This document shows, piece after piece, positions 18,437-27,081 of a stretch of DNA of 38,437 bases. A program made the position numbers and the translations under genes. Each line of letters begins with the position of its first letter. The stretch's first letter is position 1. Below the pieces are notes generated by a model, which ran no database searches, was not told where the DNA came from, and worked only from the letters and a program-made list of their open reading frames with translations. This DNA is from Bacteroidota bacterium (GTDB taxonomy: Bacteria; Bacteroidota; Bacteroidia; Bacteroidales; DYOH01): positions 1-38,437 of the forward strand of contig JAIFMY010000143.1 of assembly GCA_020048155.1 (NCBI GenBank), read 5' to 3'.

Positions 18437-20803
18437 ATGAATATCAGATATTTATATATAGTCATCGCGCATATAATTTGCCTCGCACTTCTGACCGGAT
18501 TTGAATCACAAGCTCAAGGTGAAAAGGAGATGTATGAGGCCATAAACTTTATGACATCAGAAAAGTACGATGAGGCTCTTGGCATATTGTACCACATGAA
18601 CAGTCATACCATAAAACCATTTTTTAAAGATTCTGAAAAATTTTCGTTTTACGTAGACTCTCAGTTTGTAAGCCTCGAAAAAATATATGTAAAATACCTG
18701 ATAGCTGTTTGCCTGCTCGAAAAAGGGGAATACAGCCGCAAAGCACTTTCATATATTGAGTATATCATGCAAGCCGGATATAGCTATCTGCCTGATATCG
18801 TATTCAAAGACCTCGGCAGACTTTACTATCTGGAAGAGAATTTTGAAAAATCACACTTCTACTTCAACCAATATTTAGCCAAAATAAATTCAAGCGACGA
18901 ATTCTACGAGTATTCAAAGCAAATGATAGATATTACTAATTTTGCAAGAAAAGTTCAGAAAGACACACTTTTTGAATCGCCTGAAACTTTTGACAGCAGA
19001 TTTATTTCATCGTCGCAAAATGCCATTGTGTTGGTCACAAAAAGTGCAAACGCACTCTTTTTTACAAGCACAGACACAAACCAGACAGCCAATGGAAATT
19101 TCAAAATAATGGTATCATATCGCTTGGGAAAATATTGGAAAAAACCACGCCAAATATCGTTTCCCGACAAACTCAAACCCCTCGTTCCATATATGAAGCT
19201 GGCAGGGCTCGATGCCAATCGCGAGAATCCGATTGTGGTGGTTGAAAAAGGCGACTCCGCAATAGCTTACCTTTGCAGGGTAAGCGACGATGTTTGTATT
19301 GATTTCAAAAAAACCGATTACAATTTTGTAATTCCCGGTGACAGGTATTTATTTGAAACAGAAAACAATAAATCTTTATATTTCTCAGGAAAAAGACCAG
19401 ATGCAATGGGTGGTCAAGATTTGTATATAGTCCGGAAAATGAGGAATGGAAAATGGGGAAAACCTACGAACTTGGGCAAAGAAATAAACTCAGCGGGCGA
19501 TGAAATTTCACCTTTCTATGACAATGAGCAAAAGCGGCTCTATTTCAGTACCAATGGTTACCAATCCCTAGGAGGATTCGATATACAGTATGTGAATATA
19601 GATGAGCAATTGTATTCTTTCCCTTCCAATGCCGGTTATCCAATAAATTCTATACACGACGATTTTTGTTACCAAATACCTGAAGCACTCAATTATGGTT
19701 TCTGGATCAGGAGCAATGCTAAAAAAATAACTCATGGCAATATTTTAAAGGTTAATTTGGGAGGAACAATCCCCCTTACTTTTCTCAATGGTACTTTTCT
19801 GGCCGGAAATCCGCCACGCCCAGTAGCTGTGAATCTGGTTATTGTTGATAAGCTTACCCGCTTACAGATAAATTATACTTTTACACCTGATAATAAAATA
19901 GGTAAATACTTTGCCTTTTTCAAGCCAGGCCGTGAATATGATCTTATAATTGATGCCAAGGGTTATTTGCCACAAACTATTTCCATTTTCGTTCCCCGTC
20001 AGTCATATTTCTACGAAATATTTCAGGAAATAGAGCTTATACCCGACAATACCGACAACCTGATACAGCAAGATATAACTGTAAAAAATTATTTCACCCC
20101 CATATCCAACGATTCGATCATGCATTCGGGCAAAGATTTGTTCAATACTATGAGCAACATCAAAACCGTAACCGACTCTCTGAATGCAATAAGCGAAAGC
20201 GAAAACAAAGAAAAGAACTACAACGATTTGCTCGACCTGCTCGACGAGGCTATAGTAACATCTGACTCTGTGCTTTTGCAACAACTCGACAAAAATAGCA
20301 TCGAGGCCGATATTACAAAACAAACTACCATCATTGAAAAGTCATCGGAAAATTTCCTCGAACCCGTAATCGTTGGAAAAGATACATTATACTCTATGCC
20401 TAGGGTCATAACCTATGATACCGATATGAAAAACCTTGATATTTTGGAAGGCCAAACTGACAATCAAAACAAATCAGCAGGTCAACTGATATTTGAAACA
20501 TATTTTTATTATTTGCCCGAAGAGTATACACTCAACAGCCGCTTCAATAAAGTAATACAAGATGTAGCACTGCTAATGGCAAACAAACCAGATATTTGGG
20601 CAGAAATAGCAGGATATAAACAACCCACAGAAGGTACTGTAGATCTGGCATACAAGCGAGGGCAGGAAATTTACCAGAAACTTCTATCGAGCAACTGCCA
20701 GTGCAGGCACGTATTGATAAAAACTATAGAAAATACAGCTAGTGAAAACATAACAACTGAAAAACTAGCAAAAGTAAGAATCCGATTATATAAAAACAAT
20801 TAA
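18437..20803 (+). CDS. Divergent PorE-like protein with degenerate OmpA domain
   Basis: A 788-residue exported protein (signal peptide about 1-26, SQA-Q). TPR-like helices are at about 30-170. A PD40-like propeller at about 190-440 has LYFSGKRPDAMGGQDLYIV and LYFSTNGYQSLGGFDIQYV, matching the paralogs at 12781 and 14878. A carboxypeptidase-regulatory-like domain is at about 455-535. A low-complexity acidic linker of roughly 145 residues (540-682) leads to an OmpA-fold C-terminus (about 683-788). There the usual GHTD is GYKQ (726-729) and a shortened loop leads to LAYKRGQEIYQKLL, so the peptidoglycan-binding Asp is replaced by Gln while an Arg (741) remains. The YfiR gene follows after 2 bases. 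By analogy with YfiB I infer an outer-envelope partner of YfiR. Confidence 0.85.
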   Translation: MNIRYLYIVIAHIICLALLTGFESQAQGEKEMYEAINFMTSEKYDEALGILYHMNSHTIKPFFKDSEKFSFYVDSQFVSLEKIYVKYLIAVCLLEKGEYSRKALSYIEYIMQAGYSYLPDIVFKDLGRLYYLEENFEKSHFYFNQYLAKINSSDEFYEYSKQMIDITNFARKVQKDTLFESPETFDSRFISSSQNAIVLVTKSANALFFTSTDTNQTANGNFKIMVSYRLGKYWKKPRQISFPDKLKPLVPYMKLAGLDANRENPIVVVEKGDSAIAYLCRVSDDVCIDFKKTDYNFVIPGDRYLFETENNKSLYFSGKRPDAMGGQDLYIVRKMRNGKWGKPTNLGKEINSAGDEISPFYDNEQKRLYFSTNGYQSLGGFDIQYVNIDEQLYSFPSNAGYPINSIHDDFCYQIPEALNYGFWIRSNAKKITHGNILKVNLGGTIPLTFLNGTFLAGNPPRPVAVNLVIVDKLTRLQINYTFTPDNKIGKYFAFFKPGREYDLIIDAKGYLPQTISIFVPRQSYFYEIFQEIELIPDNTDNLIQQDITVKNYFTPISNDSIMHSGKDLFNTMSNIKTVTDSLNAISESENKEKNYNDLLDLLDEAIVTSDSVLLQQLDKNSIEADITKQTTIIEKSSENFLEPVIVGKDTLYSMPRVITYDTDMKNLDILEGQTDNQNKSAGQLIFETYFYYLPEEYTLNSRFNKVIQDVALLMANKPDIWAEIAGYKQPTEGTVDLAYKRGQEIYQKLLSSNCQCRHVLIKTIENTASENITTEKLAKVRIRLYKNN

Positions 20804-20805
20804 CC

Positions 20806-21348
20806 TTGCCTGCATACCGCTTCCATATCAGATTTCTGCTACTCTTGGGCGCATTAGTTATCAGACTAACTGTGGCAGCTCAAGAGTATACCCAAAACGA
20901 ACTGAAAGCAGGTTATATCATCAATTTCAGTAAATTCGTTGAATGGCCCACTGAGTACAATAATGGGCCTTTTATAGTTGGAATTTATGGTCCCGACCCA
21001 TTTGAAGAATTTTTGGGCAAAATGCTTGAAACTAGAAAAGGCGCGCAAAGACTTTGGCTTATAGAACATTACAATAACATTTCAGAACTTAAATATTGTC
21101 ATATCCTTTTCATTACTGAAGCTGCCGACAAAGATTTGGCAGAAATACTTAAATTTTCGCAAGACAAAGCAATACTTACTATCGGCAACAGCATCAATGG
21201 TTTTTGTGAAAAAGGCGGAATCATAAATTTTACTGCAAAAGAAAGTGCAAAAAGATTTCAAATCAACCAAGATTCAGGCCTCAAAGTCAAATTGAAAATT
21301 GATTCCAGATTACTATCTTTATCCGAAATCATTAAAGCTTCCCCATAA
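20806..21348 (+). CDS. YfiR-family (DUF4154) periplasmic protein
   Basis: A 180-residue exported protein of the YfiR/DUF4154 family. The start is a TTG at 20806; an in-frame stop at 20791 excludes anything earlier and no ATG precedes the signal peptide (about 1-25, VAA-Q). Family features are NELKAGYIINFSKFVEWP (31-48), FIVGIYGPDPF (56-66), CHILFI (98-103) and the closing GGIINFTAKESAKRFQIN. Two Cys (98 and 134) could form a disulfide. In Pseudomonas YfiR is a periplasmic repressor of the CHASE8 sensor YfiN and is titrated by YfiB. Here it lies between an OmpA-fold protein and a CHASE8-like sensor kinase, the same logic. Confidence 0.9.
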   Translation: MPAYRFHIRFLLLLGALVIRLTVAAQEYTQNELKAGYIINFSKFVEWPTEYNNGPFIVGIYGPDPFEEFLGKMLETRKGAQRLWLIEHYNNISELKYCHILFITEAADKDLAEILKFSQDKAILTIGNSINGFCEKGGIINFTAKESAKRFQINQDSGLKVKLKIDSRLLSLSEIIKASP

Positions 21349-21376
21349 CATTTATAGAACCCAATAAGAAATATTT

Positions 21377-21391
21377 ATTTTGCATCAAAGA
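21377..21391 (+). promoter_or_regulatory. Second copy of the ATTTTGCATCAAAGA motif, possible internal promoter
   Basis: This 15-base sequence is identical to that at 18330-18344. Here the preceding bases give TTATTTTG, one mismatch from TAnnTTTG. It lies in the 178-base gap before the hybrid kinase gene, so the kinase may have its own promoter resembling that of the operon. Confidence 0.4.
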
Positions 21392-21526
21392 CACAAAATA
21401 TTTATTTAAATTGCGATGAAATTTGGATCTGATTGTTCAAATGCAAATGAAAAGTACAGATTTCACCAATTGGCAGACATACCAAAATCGAAAATCTATT
21501 TAAACTACAGTTAACTAACAGTTTAA

Positions 21527-23806
21527 GTGTTAAAATATTTCAAATCTGCATCTATTCGTACCAAAATCATCGCTCTGGTAATAGTTATTAGCGGTGTTGT
21601 AGTGGTTTTATCGGCCGGATGGTTCGTATTGTCTGACCTTATACAATACCGAAACAGAGAACTAGCCAGTACGGCCATACTTGCTAAAATACTAGGTGCC
21701 AACAACGAAGTATCGCTTACATTTGCAGATGAGCAATTCTCTACCGAAAACATACGTAGTATGCGTGTAGACCCTGATATCCGCCTGGTACAGCTCGAAA
21801 CTTACAACAACGATACAAAATCCTTTTCAGATACAGCACTGGCTGTATACCAGCGTGATACAGCCAAAATATCAATAAAAGACCTAAAACTCAGTTTTAC
21901 AGATACTGCATATATAGAAAATGGTCTAATAGTGGCTCAGAGTGTAGTTCTCTACAAATCTGTACACACCAGCGATATAATCGGCAGGGTAGTTATCGTA
22001 AAAGACATAGATTTTGCAAAACGTGTAAAACAATTTCTACTCATCATTGTCATTATATTGCTTGTTTCATCATTTCTAACATTCATGTTGGCGTACTATT
22101 TCGAAAGATATGTATCGGGTGCCATTTTACACCTGCATACCGTAGTAAAGCAAATTTCTAACGAAAAAGACTACAGCCTGCGCGCTATCCCCGAAACCAC
22201 CGACGAGGTGGGACAACTTACCGAGGTGTTTAACGATATGATTTCGCAAATAGAAATACAAAACAAGGAGCTACAAAAAACCAAAGAGCAAGCCATACAA
22301 AGCTTGAAAATAAAAGAGCAATTTCTGGCTAATATGAGCCACGAAATAAGAACCCCAATGAACGCTGTACTTGGTTTTACGGAGCTTCTGCTTGGTACTA
22401 ATCTTACAGTTCAGCAAGTAGATTACTTACACAATATAAAAATTTCTGCAGAAAACCTCTTGGTCATTATCAACGATATACTCGATTTTTCCAAGATGGA
22501 AGCTGGCCGCATTGAACTTGAAAAAATAGATTTCAACCTGCGAAACCTCATAGAGCGACTTCGCAAAACTCTTAACTACGAGGCAAGTAAAAAAAATCTG
22601 GATTTGACCATCCATATAGAACAAAATGTTCCACTTATGCTCATAGGCGACCCTGTGCGTATAAACCAGATACTCACCAACCTGATTAGCAATTCACTCA
22701 AGTTTACTCACGAAGGAGGAGTATCAGTACATGTAGAACTAATTGGGATTGAAGAAGATATGTATCATCTCAAATTTTCGGTGAGCGATACCGGCATTGG
22801 TATAGACAACTCTAAACTTGGTAAAATATTTGAAAGTTTCAATCAGGAAAGTAGCTCAACTACCAGAAAGTACGGCGGTACAGGATTGGGATTAACCATC
22901 TCTAAACAGCTAGTAGAACTGCAAGGTGGTGAAATAATGGTAAATAGTACGATAGGCGAAGGAAGTGTATTTTCATTTACCCTACCTTTACAAAAATCTA
23001 CAAAAAGTATTCTTACGGAACTTATTTCGGACGAAGATGACAGCACTGTAAATGTAAACCTGAACATCACGAAAAACATAAAAGTACTACTCGCTGAAGA
23101 CAACAAAATAAACCAGGTATTTGCGCTCACACTGCTCAAAAATTTTCACTTCCAAGTTGAAATAGCCAACGATGGTGTGGAAACCATAGATATGCTCAAG
23201 CAGTATCCTTTCGATATTGTACTGATGGATCTACACATGCCACGTATGGATGGATACGAAGCCACAGTGCACATACGCACACAAATGCCTGAACCTATTT
23301 GTAATATACCCATCATAGCACTCACCGCCGCTGCTACCCGCGCCGAGGTAGAAAACTGTTTGACAATAGGGATGAATGAATTTATTTCGAAGCCTTTCAA
23401 AGCCAACGAACTTGTAAAAAAAATAATTACCTTAGCATATACAAATATAAATTTAGAAGACGAAGAAATGAAAACAGACCTAACATACCTTGAGTCAATG
23501 TCTGGTGGAAATCCGGAGGTTATAAAAGAAATGATAGAATTATTCAAAGAGCAAATTCCTGAGTATAAAGATGAAATGAATAAAAGTCTGGAAGATAAAA
23601 ACTGGAAGGCTCTGAGCGAAATTGCGCACAAATCAAAGTCTTCGTTGAATATCTTTGGCATGTCTGACCTAGCACAAAAAATGCAAACTTTAGAGCATCT
23701 GGCTAAAGAAGGCAAAAGCCCTGAACTTTATCCAACACTAGTAGAAGAATTTTCGATCGAAGTAGACGAGGCATTAGAAGAATTGCTCAGCCAGCTCAAT
23801 TTATAA
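21527..23806 (+). CDS. CHASE8-like/HAMP hybrid histidine kinase with receiver and Hpt domains
   Basis: A 759-residue membrane hybrid kinase, started at GTG 21527 because an in-frame TAA directly precedes it. TM1 is at 13-35, a periplasmic region at 36-168, TM2 at 169-192 and HAMP at 193-246. The periplasmic region carries LGANNEVSLTFADEQFS and RVDPDIRLVQL, a CHASE8 (YfiN-type) pattern. HisKA has His272 in SHEIRTPMNA, the ATPase domain (about 372-487) has DTGIGI and GTGLGL, the receiver (518-636) has Asp568 in LMDLHMP, and the Hpt domain (about 650-755) has His701 in AHKSKSS. All phosphorelay residues are present. I infer it is controlled by the YfiR protein encoded just upstream; its final regulator is not identified. 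Confidence 0.93.
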   Translation: MLKYFKSASIRTKIIALVIVISGVVVVLSAGWFVLSDLIQYRNRELASTAILAKILGANNEVSLTFADEQFSTENIRSMRVDPDIRLVQLETYNNDTKSFSDTALAVYQRDTAKISIKDLKLSFTDTAYIENGLIVAQSVVLYKSVHTSDIIGRVVIVKDIDFAKRVKQFLLIIVIILLVSSFLTFMLAYYFERYVSGAILHLHTVVKQISNEKDYSLRAIPETTDEVGQLTEVFNDMISQIEIQNKELQKTKEQAIQSLKIKEQFLANMSHEIRTPMNAVLGFTELLLGTNLTVQQVDYLHNIKISAENLLVIINDILDFSKMEAGRIELEKIDFNLRNLIERLRKTLNYEASKKNLDLTIHIEQNVPLMLIGDPVRINQILTNLISNSLKFTHEGGVSVHVELIGIEEDMYHLKFSVSDTGIGIDNSKLGKIFESFNQESSSTTRKYGGTGLGLTISKQLVELQGGEIMVNSTIGEGSVFSFTLPLQKSTKSILTELISDEDDSTVNVNLNITKNIKVLLAEDNKINQVFALTLLKNFHFQVEIANDGVETIDMLKQYPFDIVLMDLHMPRMDGYEATVHIRTQMPEPICNIPIIALTAAATRAEVENCLTIGMNEFISKPFKANELVKKIITLAYTNINLEDEEMKTDLTYLESMSGGNPEVIKEMIELFKEQIPEYKDEMNKSLEDKNWKALSEIAHKSKSSLNIFGMSDLAQKMQTLEHLAKEGKSPELYPTLVEEFSIEVDEALEELLSQLNL

Positions 23807-23831
23807 TTCAATTTTTCTTCTTATTTCTCGC

Positions 23832-24185
23832 TTATTCTCTGAGTGCATTCAGCAAATCGTGCGGGTCAAATGGTTTCTCGAAGATGTAATTTGCCCCGGC
23901 CTGCTTGGCCAATGCCAAATAGGTAGCAGGCCCAATAAGCGCACCGCCTGAAATGGCAATTATTTTCATTGCCGGGTTGGTAGCACGTACGCTTCGTATA
24001 AGTTCTACTCCACCCAATTCCGGCATTACAATATCAGTTATCATTGCATCAAAATGGATATTTGATGCCAAATCTAGTCCTTCTCTTCCATTGTTGGCCT
24101 CATGTATTTCGTATCCATTTTTGGTAAGCAATCGTTTCAACAATTGTACAATTTGGTTTTCATCGTCTACAACTAACACTTTCAT
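23832..24185 (-). CDS. Single-domain response regulator
   Basis: A 117-residue CheY-like receiver with no output domain. The acidic pair is Asp7-Asp8 (VVDDEN), the phosphorylation site is Asp51 (ITDIVMP), the switch Ser is in IIAISGG, and the conserved Lys is in FEKPF. Its ATG lies 7 bases after the stop of the hybrid PAS kinase, so the two are co-transcribed and probably form a phosphorelay. It converges on the CHASE8-like kinase gene with a 25-base gap and no visible terminator. With no output domain, it probably acts by protein contact or as a phosphate carrier. Confidence 0.92.
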   Translation of the reverse strand: MKVLVVDDENQIVQLLKRLLTKNGYEIHEANNGREGLDLASNIHFDAMITDIVMPELGGVELIRSVRATNPAMKIIAISGGALIGPATYLALAKQAGANYIFEKPFDPHDLLNALRE

Positions 24186-24192
24186 ATTTTTA

Positions 24193-26886
24193 TCAATAAT
24201 TTGAGAATATTTTCTTTAATACTTCTGACAATAATTCCATTGAAATGGGTTTATTTAAAATTTCCACCCTGTCGTGTTTCAACTCTTCAATATTTTTCAG
24301 TAAATGTATATTGCCACTATACAATATAAAACGGCATTTCTCATCAATTATCCGGGCACGTTTTATAAACACATCGCCCATCATATGAGGCATGGCATAA
24401 TCGGTAATGGCCACCTGAAATTTTTCAGTATTCTCAACCAGAAACTGTAGCGCCGTGTTGGGATTTGTATATAAAGTAACCTTACATCCCATGTGCTCAA
24501 GCATTCGTTTCATGGTAACTCCGGTTTCTACATCATCATCAATAAGCAAAACATTACCATTCAATTGGTTGCAAAGGTCTACTTTGATGGTTTCCTCCAA
24601 TTCTACAGATTTGCTCAAAGGCAAATATAAAATAAATTCGCTGCCTTCACCCAGCACACTTTCAACCTCAATATGGCCCCCTAACGACTGAATAATGCCG
24701 TGCGCCACAGAGAGACCAAGCCCTGTTCCCTCACCGACAGGCTTTGTAGTAAAGAAGGGTTCAAAAATACGCGAAATTGTAATTTCATCCATACCTATTC
24801 CGTTATCCTTCACACGTATACAAGCATACTGCGCTGGTGGCAAATGTTTCAGGCTAAGTAAGCCCTCGGAGTGCATGGCTTCAAGACGCAAAATTACAGT
24901 ACCATAATGTGTGCCTATAGCTTGTATAGCATTTGTAAGCAAATTCATGAGAACCTGATGTATTTGTGTAGGCGACGCATATACCACCGCTTCTTTGGTC
25001 GAAAGTATCAACTCTAGCTTTATAGTAGGTGGCTTGCTTGCATTTATAAGCTCGCTAACTTCTTTTATAATCAGGTGCAAAAAAACAGCGGTTTTCTCAT
25101 CGTCGAGTTGCCTGCTGAACAACAAAATTTGCTTTACGAGACTTTTGGCACGCTGTGCAGCTTTCAGAACGTGCAGCAAATCGCTGTGAGCCATGTTTTC
25201 CTCTGGTATTTCATCTATGGCAAGTTGGGTGAATCCGATAATGGGGGTGAGAATATTGTTGAAGTCATGAGCAATACCCCCCGCCAAAGTACCGATGGTT
25301 TCAAGCTTTTGCGCATGCCTGAGTTGAGTTTCAAGAAATAAACGCTCTTGGTGTTCCTTTTTCTGACGGGTGAGGTCGAGTATAGTGAGTACGAAATTTA
25401 TTTCGCGTCTTATAAGTACAGCAGCTATACGTACATCGCAAGGTATGAGTATGCCGTTTTTCGATATAAGTTCCAAATCTATGAGCGTATTTTGCTTTAT
25501 GTTGTTGTGCAACATTTGCATAAGACTATGCTTAATAAGTTTTTCATTGGAAGCGTTGGTTATCAGATTCCAAATACTACCACTGGTCCACTCAAGCTCT
25601 TCGTATCCAAATAAAATAGCAGCAGTATGGTTGTGATAAGTAATCTGTCCAATCTCATCTATCAGTATAATGGCATCGTAAGACGATTCACTTATCATCT
25701 TGAGTCGCTCTTCATTTTCTTTTGAGCTTTCTTCATGCCCCTTGGCTTCGGTTATATCACGTATAGTGCCGGTAACACGGTATTCCCGAGCCTTGCTATG
25801 CTGCTCTACAATATCGCCTTTGAGCAGAATCCAAATCCAATCACCCTTTTTGTTTTGAACGCGATACTCAGCGCTATTTATGCGTTGGCGAATTTGTGTA
25901 AAACTACCTTCCAACAAATTTATTTGCTCTAAATCAGAATTATAAAAGCTTTTAATCCAATGATTTATTTGGGGTTCAAACTCATCAGGCATATAACCGA
26001 GCAAGGTGTAATATTCCGGACTCAGGTACAAAGTATGTCGCGAAAGATTTAAATCCCATAAGCCCAGGTTTGATGCTTCGAGGGCTAGCTTAAGCCTTAT
26101 TTCACTATCCTTCAAATACTTTCGGGCTTGTTTCAAATGCGATACATCCACCATAATACATACCAAACCACCTACAGATTTATCAGCATTCAGAAATACA
26201 GATTTATATGAAATAAATTCAAGAATTTCACCCTCATGATTTCGTATTTTATGTTCGTTAGTTTCATTTTTTTGTTCTCGTATCACAAACATATCAACAT
26301 CATGATATATGTTTGCAAGTATTAGTTCCGGCAAGTCGTTCGTATCTTTACCAATAATAAAATCGCGCTGAATATTAAAAACGTCTAAAAAGGCTTTGTT
26401 GCACCCTATAAATACCCCCCGCATGTTTTTGTAGTAAACCGGATTGGGAATACTGTCAATAAGTGTATTGAGAAATAACAAGATACTATCGGGACGTCCT
26501 GTGTTTTGCGATATATCATACTTACTAAGCTTGTATTCAAGCTCATATTCGAGTTCGTGATGAAAAACCGCCATAACATACATTTCGTCGGGCACAAGTC
26601 GAAATAAACGAATTTGAAAAGGAATTTGTTCGCCTGTACTATGCAGGAGGAATGAGGAAAAATCTAAAGAAATTTTACTTATTTGTGAATGATTGAAATT
26701 TTGAAGTTCCTCCAATTTTTGCCACTGATACTGAAGTTGATACAAAGCCCTTGACAGGTCAGAATACCCCATTTGAGAAGCGAGTAAATAATTGATACCA
26801 ATCACCTCTGAGCGCACAAACAAAGCAGCTGCCTGTTCTATCGAATCAAGTTTACGTAGGTATTCCTTTACAACTTCGGGATACAT
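24193..26886 (-). CDS. Multi-PAS hybrid sensor histidine kinase
   Basis: An 897-residue soluble-looking kinase without membrane helices. Residues 1-125 are an unassigned N-terminal region. PAS/PAC domains follow at about 138-250 (DSIPNPVYYKNMRG), 262-383 (ASNLGLWDLN, YRVQNKKGDWIW) and 395-508 (SYDAIILIDEIGQI). HisKA has His540 in LAGGIAHDFNNILTP; the ATPase domain shows NLLTNAIQA, DNGIGM and GEGTGLGLS. A C-terminal receiver (about 778-895) has Asp829 in ITDYAMP. The GIAHDFNN type of kinase often uses a separate receiver partner, which fits the single-domain regulator 7 bases downstream. A TATCTTTG promoter element lies 60 bases upstream. Confidence 0.93.
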   Translation of the reverse strand: MYPEVVKEYLRKLDSIEQAAALFVRSEVIGINYLLASQMGYSDLSRALYQLQYQWQKLEELQNFNHSQISKISLDFSSFLLHSTGEQIPFQIRLFRLVPDEMYVMAVFHHELEYELEYKLSKYDISQNTGRPDSILLFLNTLIDSIPNPVYYKNMRGVFIGCNKAFLDVFNIQRDFIIGKDTNDLPELILANIYHDVDMFVIREQKNETNEHKIRNHEGEILEFISYKSVFLNADKSVGGLVCIMVDVSHLKQARKYLKDSEIRLKLALEASNLGLWDLNLSRHTLYLSPEYYTLLGYMPDEFEPQINHWIKSFYNSDLEQINLLEGSFTQIRQRINSAEYRVQNKKGDWIWILLKGDIVEQHSKAREYRVTGTIRDITEAKGHEESSKENEERLKMISESSYDAIILIDEIGQITYHNHTAAILFGYEELEWTSGSIWNLITNASNEKLIKHSLMQMLHNNIKQNTLIDLELISKNGILIPCDVRIAAVLIRREINFVLTILDLTRQKKEHQERLFLETQLRHAQKLETIGTLAGGIAHDFNNILTPIIGFTQLAIDEIPEENMAHSDLLHVLKAAQRAKSLVKQILLFSRQLDDEKTAVFLHLIIKEVSELINASKPPTIKLELILSTKEAVVYASPTQIHQVLMNLLTNAIQAIGTHYGTVILRLEAMHSEGLLSLKHLPPAQYACIRVKDNGIGMDEITISRIFEPFFTTKPVGEGTGLGLSVAHGIIQSLGGHIEVESVLGEGSEFILYLPLSKSVELEETIKVDLCNQLNGNVLLIDDDVETGVTMKRMLEHMGCKVTLYTNPNTALQFLVENTEKFQVAITDYAMPHMMGDVFIKRARIIDEKCRFILYSGNIHLLKNIEELKHDRVEILNKPISMELLSEVLKKIFSNY

Positions 26887-26945
26887 AGATTTTAGCTCAG
26901 TTTTAAACTAAGTTTTTCGTATAATTGCGGAAAACGAATTTTATT

Positions 26946-26953
26946 CAAAGATA
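26946..26953 (-). promoter_or_regulatory. Predicted promoter of the PAS hybrid kinase/response regulator operon
   Basis: Minus-strand TATCTTTG is an exact TAnnTTTG match, 59 bases before the kinase ATG. TTGTTG (26967-26973 region, minus strand) lies 13-16 bases upstream and may provide the -33 box. Confidence 0.6.
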
Positions 26954-26976
26954 ATGTACAATTATGCAACAACATC

Positions 26977-26984
26977 TATATTTG
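26977..26984 (+). promoter_or_regulatory. Predicted -7 element for the DUF4197 lipoprotein gene
   Basis: TATATTTG is an exact TAnnTTTG match, 97 bases upstream of the DUF4197 ATG. It is only 23 bases from the divergent minus-strand element, so the two promoters overlap. Confidence 0.5.
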
Positions 26985-27081
26985 CTGCGTTAAGTATGAA
27001 ATATTTGAGAATTATTCTGAATTATTTTACTTTCAAAAACTAAGATACTCTTTCCATAAACAACCATAATATATTCAAACT

